Assembly (NCBI GenBank): GCA_913062955.1
Contig: CAJXZP010000009.1
Coordinates: 25,088-89,087 of the forward strand
Direction: 5' to 3'
DNA length: 64,000 nt
From: an uncultured Flavobacteriales bacterium
GTDB lineage: Bacteria > Bacteroidota > Bacteroidia > Flavobacteriales_G > Salibacteraceae
The position numbers and the translations under genes are program-made. Of this stretch, positions 10,687-19,309 are shown one piece after another (the first letter of the stretch is position 1; each line of letters begins with the position of its first letter). The notes beneath the pieces were generated by a model. That model worked only from the letters and a program-made list of their open reading frames with translations, was not told the DNA's origin and did no database searches.

Positions 10687-10696
10687 ACGTATAGAT

Positions 10697-11164
10697 ATGG
10701 AACATGTTATAGATGCAATTGATAAGAAGATTCTAGATGTCCTACAAGAAAACGGACGTATCACCAATCTTCATTTATCCAATTTAATTGGTCTTTCACC
10801 GGCACCTACATTAGAACGTGTTCGAAAGTTAGAGAAAGCAAAGATTTTAAAAAGTTATCATGCAGAAGTAGATGCGTCTAAATTGGGGTACGATTTGAAT
10901 GTAACTATTCAAATTACCTTAGCGCGCCAAATTGAAAATGCAACACAAAGGTTTAATACCGATATTCAAAAAATCGAAGAGATTATTGAATGTGTTCAAG
11001 TAACCGGTGATTTTGATTATTTGCTACGTGCAGTGGTAAAGGATGTCCGTGGATTAGATCTCCTAATCAACGAAAAATTAATTCGTATTGAAGTTATTGG
11101 TCAATTGAAAACCAACGTGATTTTATCCACTATAAAGAGTTCCAAAAAGATACCATTGAAATAA
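10697..11164 (+). CDS. Lrp/AsnC family transcriptional regulator
   Basis: IDAIDKKILDVLQENGRITNLHLSNLIGLSPAPTLERVRKLEKAKILKSYHAEVD HTH plus RAM domain. Confidence 0.92.
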   Translation: MEHVIDAIDKKILDVLQENGRITNLHLSNLIGLSPAPTLERVRKLEKAKILKSYHAEVDASKLGYDLNVTIQITLARQIENATQRFNTDIQKIEEIIECVQVTGDFDYLLRAVVKDVRGLDLLINEKLIRIEVIGQLKTNVILSTIKSSKKIPLK

Positions 11165-11511
11165 TGAATATCGAAGAATATAGAGAATACTGTTTGGCAA
11201 AAGCAGCGGTAACAGAAACCACCCCATTTGACAAAAACACCTTGGTGTTTAAAGTACATGGAAAAATGTTTGCTCTTACTGGAATGGAGAAGTTTGAGAG
11301 TATCAATTTAAAATGTGACCCTGAATATGCCATTCAACTTCGGGAGGAAAATGAAGGAGTTCAACCCGGGTTTCATATGAATAAAACACATTGGAATACA
11401 GTACTGACAGATGGATCGGTAGCGGATGAGCTATTATTAGAACTTATTGATCATTCCTACGAATTGGTCGTAAAAGGCTTACGAAGAAAAGTGAGAGAGT
11501 CTTTAAAATAA
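11164..11511 (+). CDS. MmcQ/YjbR family DNA-binding protein
   Basis: TTPFDKNTLVFKVHGKMFALTG...LNLKCDPEYAIQLRE...NKTHWNTV family pattern; TAATG overlap with upstream gene. Confidence 0.9.
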   Translation: MNIEEYREYCLAKAAVTETTPFDKNTLVFKVHGKMFALTGMEKFESINLKCDPEYAIQLREENEGVQPGFHMNKTHWNTVLTDGSVADELLLELIDHSYELVVKGLRRKVRESLK

Positions 11512-11520
11512 AACGAAGGA

Positions 11521-12090
11521 ATGATGAGAAAGATTATTTCATTCTTCTTTCAGGGGTTATTACTGGTAGTACCCGTCATGTTAACCGTTTACATCGTTTA
11601 TAAAATGTTTGTATGGGTAGACGAAATCCTGCCCTATCATCCCTTTTCGGGCTCGGGTGTTATTATTTTATTTGCCGTTATTACCCTAATTGGACTGTTA
11701 GGAAATACCTTGATTGCGCGTACTTTAAATGATTGGTTTCACGCACTGATCAATAAACTACCCTTACTCCGTACTATTTACTCCGCTATTAAAGATTTAC
11801 TTTCGGCTTTTGTAGGTGAAAAAAGAAAATTTGGTCGCCCAGTACTCGTTAAACTAAGTAAAGAATCCAATATTCAAAAAATGGGGTTTCTAACCCAGGA
11901 AAATATGGCCCTACTAGGTTTAGATAACCATAAAGTAGCCGTTTATTTCCCCCATTCCTATGCCTTTAGTGGAAATGTTTTTATTGTCGAAAAAGAAAAT
12001 ATTTCGGACATTGATGCTTCTTCGGCAGAGGTAATGAAGTTTATTGTTTCGGGAGGAGTCGCTTTTCCAGGAGGAAAAAACGATGATTAA
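11521..12090 (+). CDS. DUF502 family membrane protein
   Basis: FFQGLLLVVPVMLTVYI and LPLLRTIYSAIKDLLSAF...RPVLVKL typical of DUF502. Confidence 0.88.
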   Translation: MMRKIISFFFQGLLLVVPVMLTVYIVYKMFVWVDEILPYHPFSGSGVIILFAVITLIGLLGNTLIARTLNDWFHALINKLPLLRTIYSAIKDLLSAFVGEKRKFGRPVLVKLSKESNIQKMGFLTQENMALLGLDNHKVAVYFPHSYAFSGNVFIVEKENISDIDASSAEVMKFIVSGGVAFPGGKNDD

Positions 12091-12829
12091 ACGTTTTTCA
12101 TGGGTCGCTTACAAAGTATATGTATTGACCATTTTTTTTGTGACATTGATTCCTTTTTATCCTATTTTCTGGTATTTACTAAATAAAGAAGAGCGCTGGC
12201 CCAAATGTTTTGTTTGGCAAGTGCATTGGGGGAAGGTAGTTCTGTTTCTTTCGGGGATTCAATTACAGGTAAAAGGACAAGAAAACTTACCCAGTCCACC
12301 CTATGTTATTGTATCCAACCACGCTTCTTATATTGATACCTTTTTGATGTATGGAATTATTCCTGACTTTTTTGTTTTTATGGGAATGGCTTCTTTACGT
12401 AAACTGCCCATGTTTGGCCGGTTCTTTACATCCGGTCAAAATATTTCGGTAGATAGATCTTGTACATTTAACTCCGTAAGAGCATTTAAATTGGCACAAA
12501 TCAAATTGTCCAAAGGCTACTCGGTGGCCATTTTTCCTGAAGGGGGGATTAAATCCCAGGTTCCTGAATTAGGTGCGTTTAAAAATGGCGCTTTTAAATT
12601 AGCGATGAATGTTCAAGCACCGATCGTTCCAATCGTCCTGTTTAACTCTCATATTATTTTGGATTCTAATAATGTTTTTGGAGCATCCGGTAAGCCAGGT
12701 CCTGCTCCAGTACATATTTTAAAGGCAATAGAAACTTCTCACTTAAAACAGGAAGATTTAATACCTTTGCGCCACGAAATTTGGAATGCAATGAATACAG
12801 AATTGCAAGAATTTTATTCGAAAGCATAA
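12083..12829 (+). CDS. 1-acyl-sn-glycerol-3-phosphate acyltransferase (PlsC family); start revised from 12044
   Basis: VSNHASYIDTFLM (NHxxxxD) and FPEGGIKSQ motifs; ATG at 12083 gives MIKRFSWVAYKVYVL membrane N-terminus. Confidence 0.87.
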   Translation: MIKRFSWVAYKVYVLTIFFVTLIPFYPIFWYLLNKEERWPKCFVWQVHWGKVVLFLSGIQLQVKGQENLPSPPYVIVSNHASYIDTFLMYGIIPDFFVFMGMASLRKLPMFGRFFTSGQNISVDRSCTFNSVRAFKLAQIKLSKGYSVAIFPEGGIKSQVPELGAFKNGAFKLAMNVQAPIVPIVLFNSHIILDSNNVFGASGKPGPAPVHILKAIETSHLKQEDLIPLRHEIWNAMNTELQEFYSKA

Positions 12830-12841
12830 TAATTGACGAAC

Positions 12842-13132
12842 ATGAAGATTGATAATAGCATTGTAGATAAAGTAGCAGGACTTTCGAAGTTGGAGTATAA
12901 AGGCGAAGAAAAAGAAGCTATTAAAAAGGATATGGAGCGTATTCTTGACTTCATGGATCTTTTGAACGAAGTGGATACCGAAGGGGTAGAACCGTTGAAG
13001 TATGTGACCGAAGGAATGTTAGAGTTACGTAAAGATGTAGCCCATACCGATATTACAAAAGCTCAGGCTTTAGAAAATGCACCGTCTAAAGATTCGGATT
13101 ATTTCAAAGTCCCTAAGGTTTTAAGTAAGTAG
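12842..13132 (+). CDS. gatC: Asp-tRNA(Asn)/Glu-tRNA(Gln) amidotransferase subunit C
   Basis: VDKVAGLSKLEYKGEEKEAIKKDMERILDFMDLLNEVDTEGVEPL...YFKVPKVL. Confidence 0.92.
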   Translation: MKIDNSIVDKVAGLSKLEYKGEEKEAIKKDMERILDFMDLLNEVDTEGVEPLKYVTEGMLELRKDVAHTDITKAQALENAPSKDSDYFKVPKVLSK

Positions 13133-13213
13133 GATTTGGTTTTAAGTTGTTGGCTAGCAAGGGAATACTTTTTTTTTGTATACTTGTATTCTTAATAACT
13201 TAAACTATAACCA

Positions 13214-14530
13214 ATGATACGATCAATAACATGTGCCCTTTTACTGAGCCTATGCATAAGTGTAGTAAGTGCTCAAGGAATGCTTAGTTCCGCTGATTTA
13301 AATAGTCAAAAGGAACTAAATAAATACGAAAGAGTTGAACTGGTTCCAGAGCCAATTTTACTTGATGCGAATAATTCATTTACGAATAGAGGGGCTACTC
13401 TCTATATGGATAGTTTAATTCTTCACGTACCAATGTCTAGCGGAAGTCCGGTAACCGGTATTGAAAGCACCACCTATTTGTATAATTCCATTAATGAGAA
13501 TATTACTAGTTCTAGGTTTGATATTACTCCGAATACGCAACAACGTATTGCGTCTACAAAAACGGAAAATGTTTATAATGCCAATGGATTGTTAATTTCC
13601 AGTATTAGCTATAGATGGGCTCCTGGAACGAGTACATGGGTTGAACTGTATAAATATGACCGTATTTATTCTTCTAGTTTTAACTTAGAATCGTTGATTA
13701 CTTTGCGTTGGAATTTGAATACTAGTTTGTGGGATAATCTTCTAAAAAGAGAATATTCGTATGATGCGAATGATAATAATATAGGCCAATTCCTTTTTCA
13801 ATGGAACACAAGTTCTTCGTTGTGGGATAGTACGGTTAAATACACGTACAGTTTTGATAGTAATAATGATAATACGGGAGTTTCAGGGTTTAATTGGAAT
13901 GGTTCTTTGTGGGTAAACATCCTGCAATCTACCTATACCCTAAATGGGTTAGGAGATAGAGTAGATCAGTTAATGCAAACGTGGGATACGACATCGAATG
14001 TATGGGTGAATTTTTACCTGTATGATTATTCCTATGATACTCAAGATAATATGATTCAATGGGTGAGGCAAGATTGGTCTATAACACAAAGTGCCTGGAG
14101 ACCACTATTTAGGTTAACGCAATCTTTTGATTTGACTGTTTCAGGAGCTGATATAATTGCTCCTGGAGGTTATGACTTGAATAACCAACTATCTGCTGAA
14201 TCCGTTTATTACAATAATCCAGGTACTGGGAATTGGGAAATAAGTGATTCCATTACTTATTTCTATTCTACAGGTATAACCTCCATTGCAGAATCTAAAT
14301 TTATGGAAATGGAATCGTTTCCAAATCCGGTTACTGATTTGATTACTTTTAAACTAAACACGAATGAAGTGAATGCCGTAGTGCAAATTATGGATGTTAC
14401 AGGTAAGGTGGTAATGAAAAGGGATTTGAATCGAGCGAATAAAGTAAATGTTTCGATTTTACATCGTGGTTTCTATACGTATGTTATTGAAGCTAGAAAT
14501 GGAATTTATTCTGGTAAGTTTGTAAAGTAG
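13214..14530 (+). CDS. Secreted repeat protein with type A T9SS sorting domain
   Basis: Signal peptide; repeated Y-x-Y/F-D...W...W units; C-terminal FPNPVTDLITFKL...VQIMDVTGKVV...GFYTYVIEARNGIYSGKFVK. Confidence 0.8.
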   Translation: MIRSITCALLLSLCISVVSAQGMLSSADLNSQKELNKYERVELVPEPILLDANNSFTNRGATLYMDSLILHVPMSSGSPVTGIESTTYLYNSINENITSSRFDITPNTQQRIASTKTENVYNANGLLISSISYRWAPGTSTWVELYKYDRIYSSSFNLESLITLRWNLNTSLWDNLLKREYSYDANDNNIGQFLFQWNTSSSLWDSTVKYTYSFDSNNDNTGVSGFNWNGSLWVNILQSTYTLNGLGDRVDQLMQTWDTTSNVWVNFYLYDYSYDTQDNMIQWVRQDWSITQSAWRPLFRLTQSFDLTVSGADIIAPGGYDLNNQLSAESVYYNNPGTGNWEISDSITYFYSTGITSIAESKFMEMESFPNPVTDLITFKLNTNEVNAVVQIMDVTGKVVMKRDLNRANKVNVSILHRGFYTYVIEARNGIYSGKFVK

Positions 14531-14553
14531 TAAGCGTTCAAAAAAAATGATGT

Positions 14554-14585
14554 AAAAGCTTAAGAGTATTTCTTAAGCTTTTTTT
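14554..14585 (+). terminator. Intrinsic terminator
   Basis: AAAAGCTTAAGA-GTATT-TCTTAAGCTTTT then TTT. Confidence 0.85.
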
Positions 14586-14676
14586 CTTGGTGGTCGTTAA
14601 ATCCCTATCATCTGGTTTATGAAGAAGAACAGAAATGTAGCGCTTTCACTTACCTTCGTGCCCTTTATTATAAAGG

Positions 14677-15591
14677 ATGAAAAATAATAATCTTTTAGCA
14701 CATTTAGCGGTATTTGGTGCAAACCTAATTTATGGTATCAATTATACCGTAGCTAAAGATGTGATGCCAGAATATTTAACTCCAAATGGGTTTATTTTGG
14801 TGAGAGTTTTGGGGGCGGCCATTATGTTTTGGCTGTTAAGCTTTGGGTTGAAACTAAACGAGTCTATCGCTAAAAAAGATTGGGTTCGATTAGCCATAGC
14901 TGGATTGTTTGGGGTGGCGATGAATCAGTTATTCTTTTTTCAAGGACTGTCATTAACAACCCCAATAAACGCGGCAATTATCATGACGATTAATCCCGTA
15001 ATGGTATTAATTATAGCGGCTATTATTCTTCGAAATCGAATTACGTTAACCAAAACAACAGGTATTCTTTTAGGCTTAAGTGGAGCAGTATTACTCACCG
15101 TTTATAAAGAGGGAGAAATTGTGATTCCTAATTTTTCTCAAGACACCGCTCTTGGAGATATGTTGGTTCTTATTAATGCAACCTCTTATGCAATTTACCT
15201 AGTCGTTGTAAAACCTTTAATGGTCAAATACCATCCAGTAACTATAGTAAAATGGGTATTTTTATTCGGACTGATTTATGTTCTTCCATTCGGGGCATCA
15301 GAAATCGTGTCCTTTGATTGGTTGAACTTTCCAGGATACATTTACGGTGAAATTGCATTTGTGGTTATCGGAACTACTTTCTTTGCCTACCTGTTTAATA
15401 TGTACGGATTGAAAAAATTGAGTCCATCTGTGGTCAGTATCTATATTTACCTACAACCCTTTTTAGCCACTTTGTTTGCCTTGGCATGGGGAAGTGACTC
15501 CCTTAGCCTTTCACAAATATTAGCCGCAGCATTGGTTTTTTGTGGCGTTTATTTGGTGAGTAAGAAGGCGAAACCTGTTCTGAATGAATAG
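14677..15591 (+). CDS. EamA/DMT family transporter
   Basis: Two EamA-like halves with about 10 hydrophobic helices (LAVFGANLIYGINYTVAKDVMP...). Confidence 0.88.
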   Translation: MKNNNLLAHLAVFGANLIYGINYTVAKDVMPEYLTPNGFILVRVLGAAIMFWLLSFGLKLNESIAKKDWVRLAIAGLFGVAMNQLFFFQGLSLTTPINAAIIMTINPVMVLIIAAIILRNRITLTKTTGILLGLSGAVLLTVYKEGEIVIPNFSQDTALGDMLVLINATSYAIYLVVVKPLMVKYHPVTIVKWVFLFGLIYVLPFGASEIVSFDWLNFPGYIYGEIAFVVIGTTFFAYLFNMYGLKKLSPSVVSIYIYLQPFLATLFALAWGSDSLSLSQILAAALVFCGVYLVSKKAKPVLNE

Positions 15592-15679
15592 TCTTTATAT
15601 TGGATTTTCTAGTCCCAAAATCAATCTCCATAAATAGTTTAAGAACCTTATCTTTGGGGCTTCTAAAAAAAGTAAGTGT

Positions 15680-16552
15680 ATGCTAAAATCAATGACTGGG
15701 TTTGGGAAAGCCATGGGAAACAGAGGAGATGTTTCCTACAATGTGGAACTTAGATCTTTAAATAGTAAACAAACGGATATTTATGTTAAAATGCCCAGTC
15801 AGTTTAAGTCTAAGGAGTTAGAAGTCCGTACCTTATTGACCAGAGAGTTGACCCGAGGTAAGATCGAATTGAGTATGCATATTCATGGGGCTACCTCAGA
15901 TACTTTGCAAACCATCAATACCACTTTAGCGAAACATTACCATCAGGAATTAAGAAACTTGGCGGGTGCATTGGGTGAAGGCACGGAGAGCTTGATGCCC
16001 ATGGTATTAAAGATGCCAGAGGTTTTGGCCAGTAAAGCACCAGAAATGGATCCGGAAGAATGGGGCTTTATTATGAACTTAATTAGAGAAGCTATTTCAA
16101 AGCATTCGGAATTTAGGTCGGTAGAAGGGCAAAGTTTAGAAGACGATTTTAAAGTGCGATTAAATAATATTACAGGCTTGTTAACGGAAGCAGAAAAATT
16201 TGAAGATGTACGGGTAGAGTCGGTTCGTACACGTTTAAATAAAGGGGTGGAAGAATTAGCTAAACAAGAAAATTTAGATAAAAATCGTCACGAGCAAGAA
16301 ATCATTTATTACATCGAAAAATTGGATATCAACGAAGAGAAAGTCCGGTTAAATGCGCACTTAAAGTACTTTGTGGAAACCATGAATCAAGGCGGTGTTG
16401 CCGGTAAAAAATTGGGATTCATTACCCAAGAACTAGGGAGAGAAATTAATACCTTAGGATCAAAAGCATACCATCAAGATATTCAAAGAGTGGTGGTGCA
16501 AATGAAGGACGAATTAGAAAAGATTAAAGAGCAAGTGCTTAACGTGTTGTAG
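15680..16552 (+). CDS. YicC family protein (endoribonuclease YicC-like)
   Basis: MLKSMTGFGKA N-terminus and C-terminal LGFITQELGREINTLGSKA...KDELEKIKEQVLNV; followed by gmk. Confidence 0.93.
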   Translation: MLKSMTGFGKAMGNRGDVSYNVELRSLNSKQTDIYVKMPSQFKSKELEVRTLLTRELTRGKIELSMHIHGATSDTLQTINTTLAKHYHQELRNLAGALGEGTESLMPMVLKMPEVLASKAPEMDPEEWGFIMNLIREAISKHSEFRSVEGQSLEDDFKVRLNNITGLLTEAEKFEDVRVESVRTRLNKGVEELAKQENLDKNRHEQEIIYYIEKLDINEEKVRLNAHLKYFVETMNQGGVAGKKLGFITQELGREINTLGSKAYHQDIQRVVVQMKDELEKIKEQVLNVL

Positions 16553-16554
16553 AA

Positions 16555-17121
16555 ATGCAAGAAAAGTTAGTCATCATATCTGCTCCCTCAGGAGCTGGGA
16601 AATCAACGATTGTAAATAAAGTTTTACCGGAAATCTCAAATTTAGAGTTTTCAATTTCGGCTACTTCTAGATCTCCTAGAGGCGAAGAAAAACATGGGGA
16701 TCATTATTATTTTTTCACCCCCCAAGAATTTAGAAAAGCCATTTCTGAACACTCTTTTATTGAGTTTGAAGAGGTGTACCCAGATCAATTCTACGGGTCC
16801 TTAAAAAGTGAAGTAGAACGATTATGGACCAGTGATAAAGCCGTTATTTTCGATATTGACGTGGTGGGTGGTTTGAATTTGAAAAAAATGTATGGGGATA
16901 AAGCCATTTCAATTTTTATTCAACCTCCTTCAGTAGCGGTTTTAGAACAACGTTTGCGGGGAAGAGGGACCGACTCGGAAGAGAAAATCCAGACCCGGTT
17001 GGGTAAATCAAAAGAAGAATTGGCTCGAGCTAGCGAATTTGATCATGTGGTTGTAAACGATGATTTATCAATAGCTACCGAAAATGTATTTAACCTGATT
17101 ACCGACTTCTTGAATAACTAA
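16555..17121 (+). CDS. gmk: Guanylate kinase
   Basis: SAPSGAGKSTIV P-loop; TSRSPRGEEKHGDHYYF; FIEFEEVYPDQFYGS. Confidence 0.95.
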   Translation: MQEKLVIISAPSGAGKSTIVNKVLPEISNLEFSISATSRSPRGEEKHGDHYYFFTPQEFRKAISEHSFIEFEEVYPDQFYGSLKSEVERLWTSDKAVIFDIDVVGGLNLKKMYGDKAISIFIQPPSVAVLEQRLRGRGTDSEEKIQTRLGKSKEELARASEFDHVVVNDDLSIATENVFNLITDFLNN

Positions 17122-17123
17122 TC

Positions 17124-17732
17124 ATGGCAAATACGAACATCGGTTTATTTTTTGGAACGTTTAACCCCATTCATGTAGGTCATCTTATACTGGGGAACTT
17201 TATGGCACAAGTGCCACAAATTGACCAAGTGTGGTTTGTGGTGACGCCTAGAAATCCCTTCAAATCAAAAGATACCTTATTGGCGGATGTGCATCGATTG
17301 GCATTGGTTCGAGAGGCCATAGAGGATAACCCAAGATTGGAAGCTTCGAATATTGAGTTTGACATGCCTCAACCCAATTATACGGTGAAGACCCTAGCGG
17401 TTCTATCCGAAAAGTACCCCGATAAAAACTTCACCTTGATTATGGGGGAAGATAATTTGAGAGGGTTTCATAAATGGAAAAACTACGAAGTTATTTTAGA
17501 AAATTATGACGTTTTGGTGTACCCACGTGTATATACTGAAAATGAAATCCCCGTAGTTTCTGAAAAGGAAAAAGAATTATTAAATCATCCTAAAGTGCAA
17601 TTGGTAGATGCGCCTTTGATGAAGGTTTCTTCCAGTACCATCCGTACTATGATTGCGCAAGGGAAAGATGTGCAGTACATTCTTCCGCATAAAGTATATA
17701 CCTACGTAAACGAAATGAATTTCTATAAATAA
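17124..17732 (+). CDS. nadD: Nicotinate-nucleotide adenylyltransferase
   Basis: IGLFFGTFNPIHVGHLIL; ISSTxIR-type end (VSSSTIRTMI). Confidence 0.93.
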   Translation: MANTNIGLFFGTFNPIHVGHLILGNFMAQVPQIDQVWFVVTPRNPFKSKDTLLADVHRLALVREAIEDNPRLEASNIEFDMPQPNYTVKTLAVLSEKYPDKNFTLIMGEDNLRGFHKWKNYEVILENYDVLVYPRVYTENEIPVVSEKEKELLNHPKVQLVDAPLMKVSSSTIRTMIAQGKDVQYILPHKVYTYVNEMNFYK

Positions 17733-18718
17733 TGAAAGTAAAAGTCCTCATTATTCGATTTAGTTCTATTGGCGACATAGTGTTGACCACTCCCGTAATT
17801 CGTAACGTCAAACAGCAATTAAATGAGGGGGATGTAGAAGTTCACTTCTTATCCAAAAAGGCATTCTCGGGTATTTTGGAAAACAATCCATACATTGATA
17901 AATTGCATTTAATTGATGAAAAGGTAGCTCCAATTTTACCCGAACTATTGGAAGAGCGTTTTGATTATATTTTTGATTTACACAAGAATTTAAGATCTTC
18001 TCAAGTCAAGCGTGGATTAGGAATCATGGATTTTTCATTTAAGAAGTACAATATTCAGAAATGGATTTTGGTAAACTTTAAAGTGAATAAAATGCCGGAT
18101 TTGCATATCGTAGATCGTTACATGGAAACCACCAAAGCCTTTGGTATAGTGAATGACCAAAAGGGACTAGATTATTATATTCCGAAAAAGGATGAGGTGG
18201 CTTTATCTCAATTTTCATCCGCATTTCAAAATGGATTTATTGCCTTTGCTATTGGAGGTCAACATGAAGGGAAAATGCTTCCGAATTATAAAATCATTGA
18301 AATTTGTAATGCCTTGAAGCAACCGGTTATTCTTTTAGGCGGTAAGGAAGATGAACCGAATGGAAATGTCATTATGGAAACAGCATCCAATACGGTGTTT
18401 AATGCTGCGGGTAAATTTTCGTTAAACCAAAGTGCTTCCATTTTAAACCAGTCCATGTGTGTCATTACACACGATACCGGATTGATGCATATCGCCTCTG
18501 CGTTAAAAAAGAAAGTGATTTCAATTTGGGGAGCTACGGTTCCGGAGTTTGGAATGTATCCGTACCTACCCGGTGATGGATCAAAAATTATTGAACCTAA
18601 TGGGGTTTCAAGACCCTATTCAAAACTCGGTAATAAGCAGTGGTATAAACCTGCTTTTACGGGCATGGAAAAAATTGATGTGCTTGAGGTCATTGAGTCG
18701 GTCAATTTGTTTTCGTAA
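17732..18718 (+). CDS. Glycosyltransferase family 9 (heptosyltransferase-like)
   Basis: VLIIRFSSIGDIVLTTPVIRNV, FDLHKNLRS, ITHDTGLMHIASALKKKVISIWGAT; TAATG overlap with nadD. Confidence 0.9.
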   Translation: MKVKVLIIRFSSIGDIVLTTPVIRNVKQQLNEGDVEVHFLSKKAFSGILENNPYIDKLHLIDEKVAPILPELLEERFDYIFDLHKNLRSSQVKRGLGIMDFSFKKYNIQKWILVNFKVNKMPDLHIVDRYMETTKAFGIVNDQKGLDYYIPKKDEVALSQFSSAFQNGFIAFAIGGQHEGKMLPNYKIIEICNALKQPVILLGGKEDEPNGNVIMETASNTVFNAAGKFSLNQSASILNQSMCVITHDTGLMHIASALKKKVISIWGATVPEFGMYPYLPGDGSKIIEPNGVSRPYSKLGNKQWYKPAFTGMEKIDVLEVIESVNLFS

Positions 18719-18825
18719 CCAGGCCTAAATAATGGTAAACCATTAGAAATAATCCCCGCTTATATCTTTTGTTTGTAAGGAAGAAGTGACGCTTCAATTG
18801 TTGCTTTAATTTAAAATTCCTTTCC

Positions 18826-19299
18826 ATGAAACGTTTCCTAATCATTGCATTGCTTTTCGCATGCACTCCAGTTATTTCGATGGCCCAAAAAGTAATTTCT
18901 GCTCAAGGGGGTAGTTATTCTAATTTCTATGGAAAATTAGACTTCACGGTTGGAGAACTGGTCATTCGTACATTGGACAATGGGTCGAATAGCTTAACAC
19001 AGGGTTTTCATCAAACCCACTTGGTGGTTTCAAGTATACAAGACTTAGCGCATGAATTAAATGTTCGCATTTATCCTAACCCAGTTATGTATCAATTAAC
19101 CGTAAAGTTTAGTGAATTACAATATGGTAAGAGGATAGAAATACTTGATTTAAATGGGAAGTTAGTAAAGACGCAAAGGTTGACGGCTATGGAAACCACC
19201 ATTAATGTTCAAGAATTAGCGGCAGGAGTTTATTTGCTGCGCTTAATAAATAAAGAAGGACAATACCTGAAAACCTACCAAATTCACAAACTAAACTAA
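18826..19299 (+). CDS. Small secreted protein with type A T9SS sorting domain
   Basis: Signal peptide; YPNPVMYQLTVKFS...IEILDLNGKLVKTQ...LAAGVYLLRLINKEG. Confidence 0.82.
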   Translation: MKRFLIIALLFACTPVISMAQKVISAQGGSYSNFYGKLDFTVGELVIRTLDNGSNSLTQGFHQTHLVVSSIQDLAHELNVRIYPNPVMYQLTVKFSELQYGKRIEILDLNGKLVKTQRLTAMETTINVQELAAGVYLLRLINKEGQYLKTYQIHKLN

Positions 19300-19309
19300 A
19301 CCAGTAATT

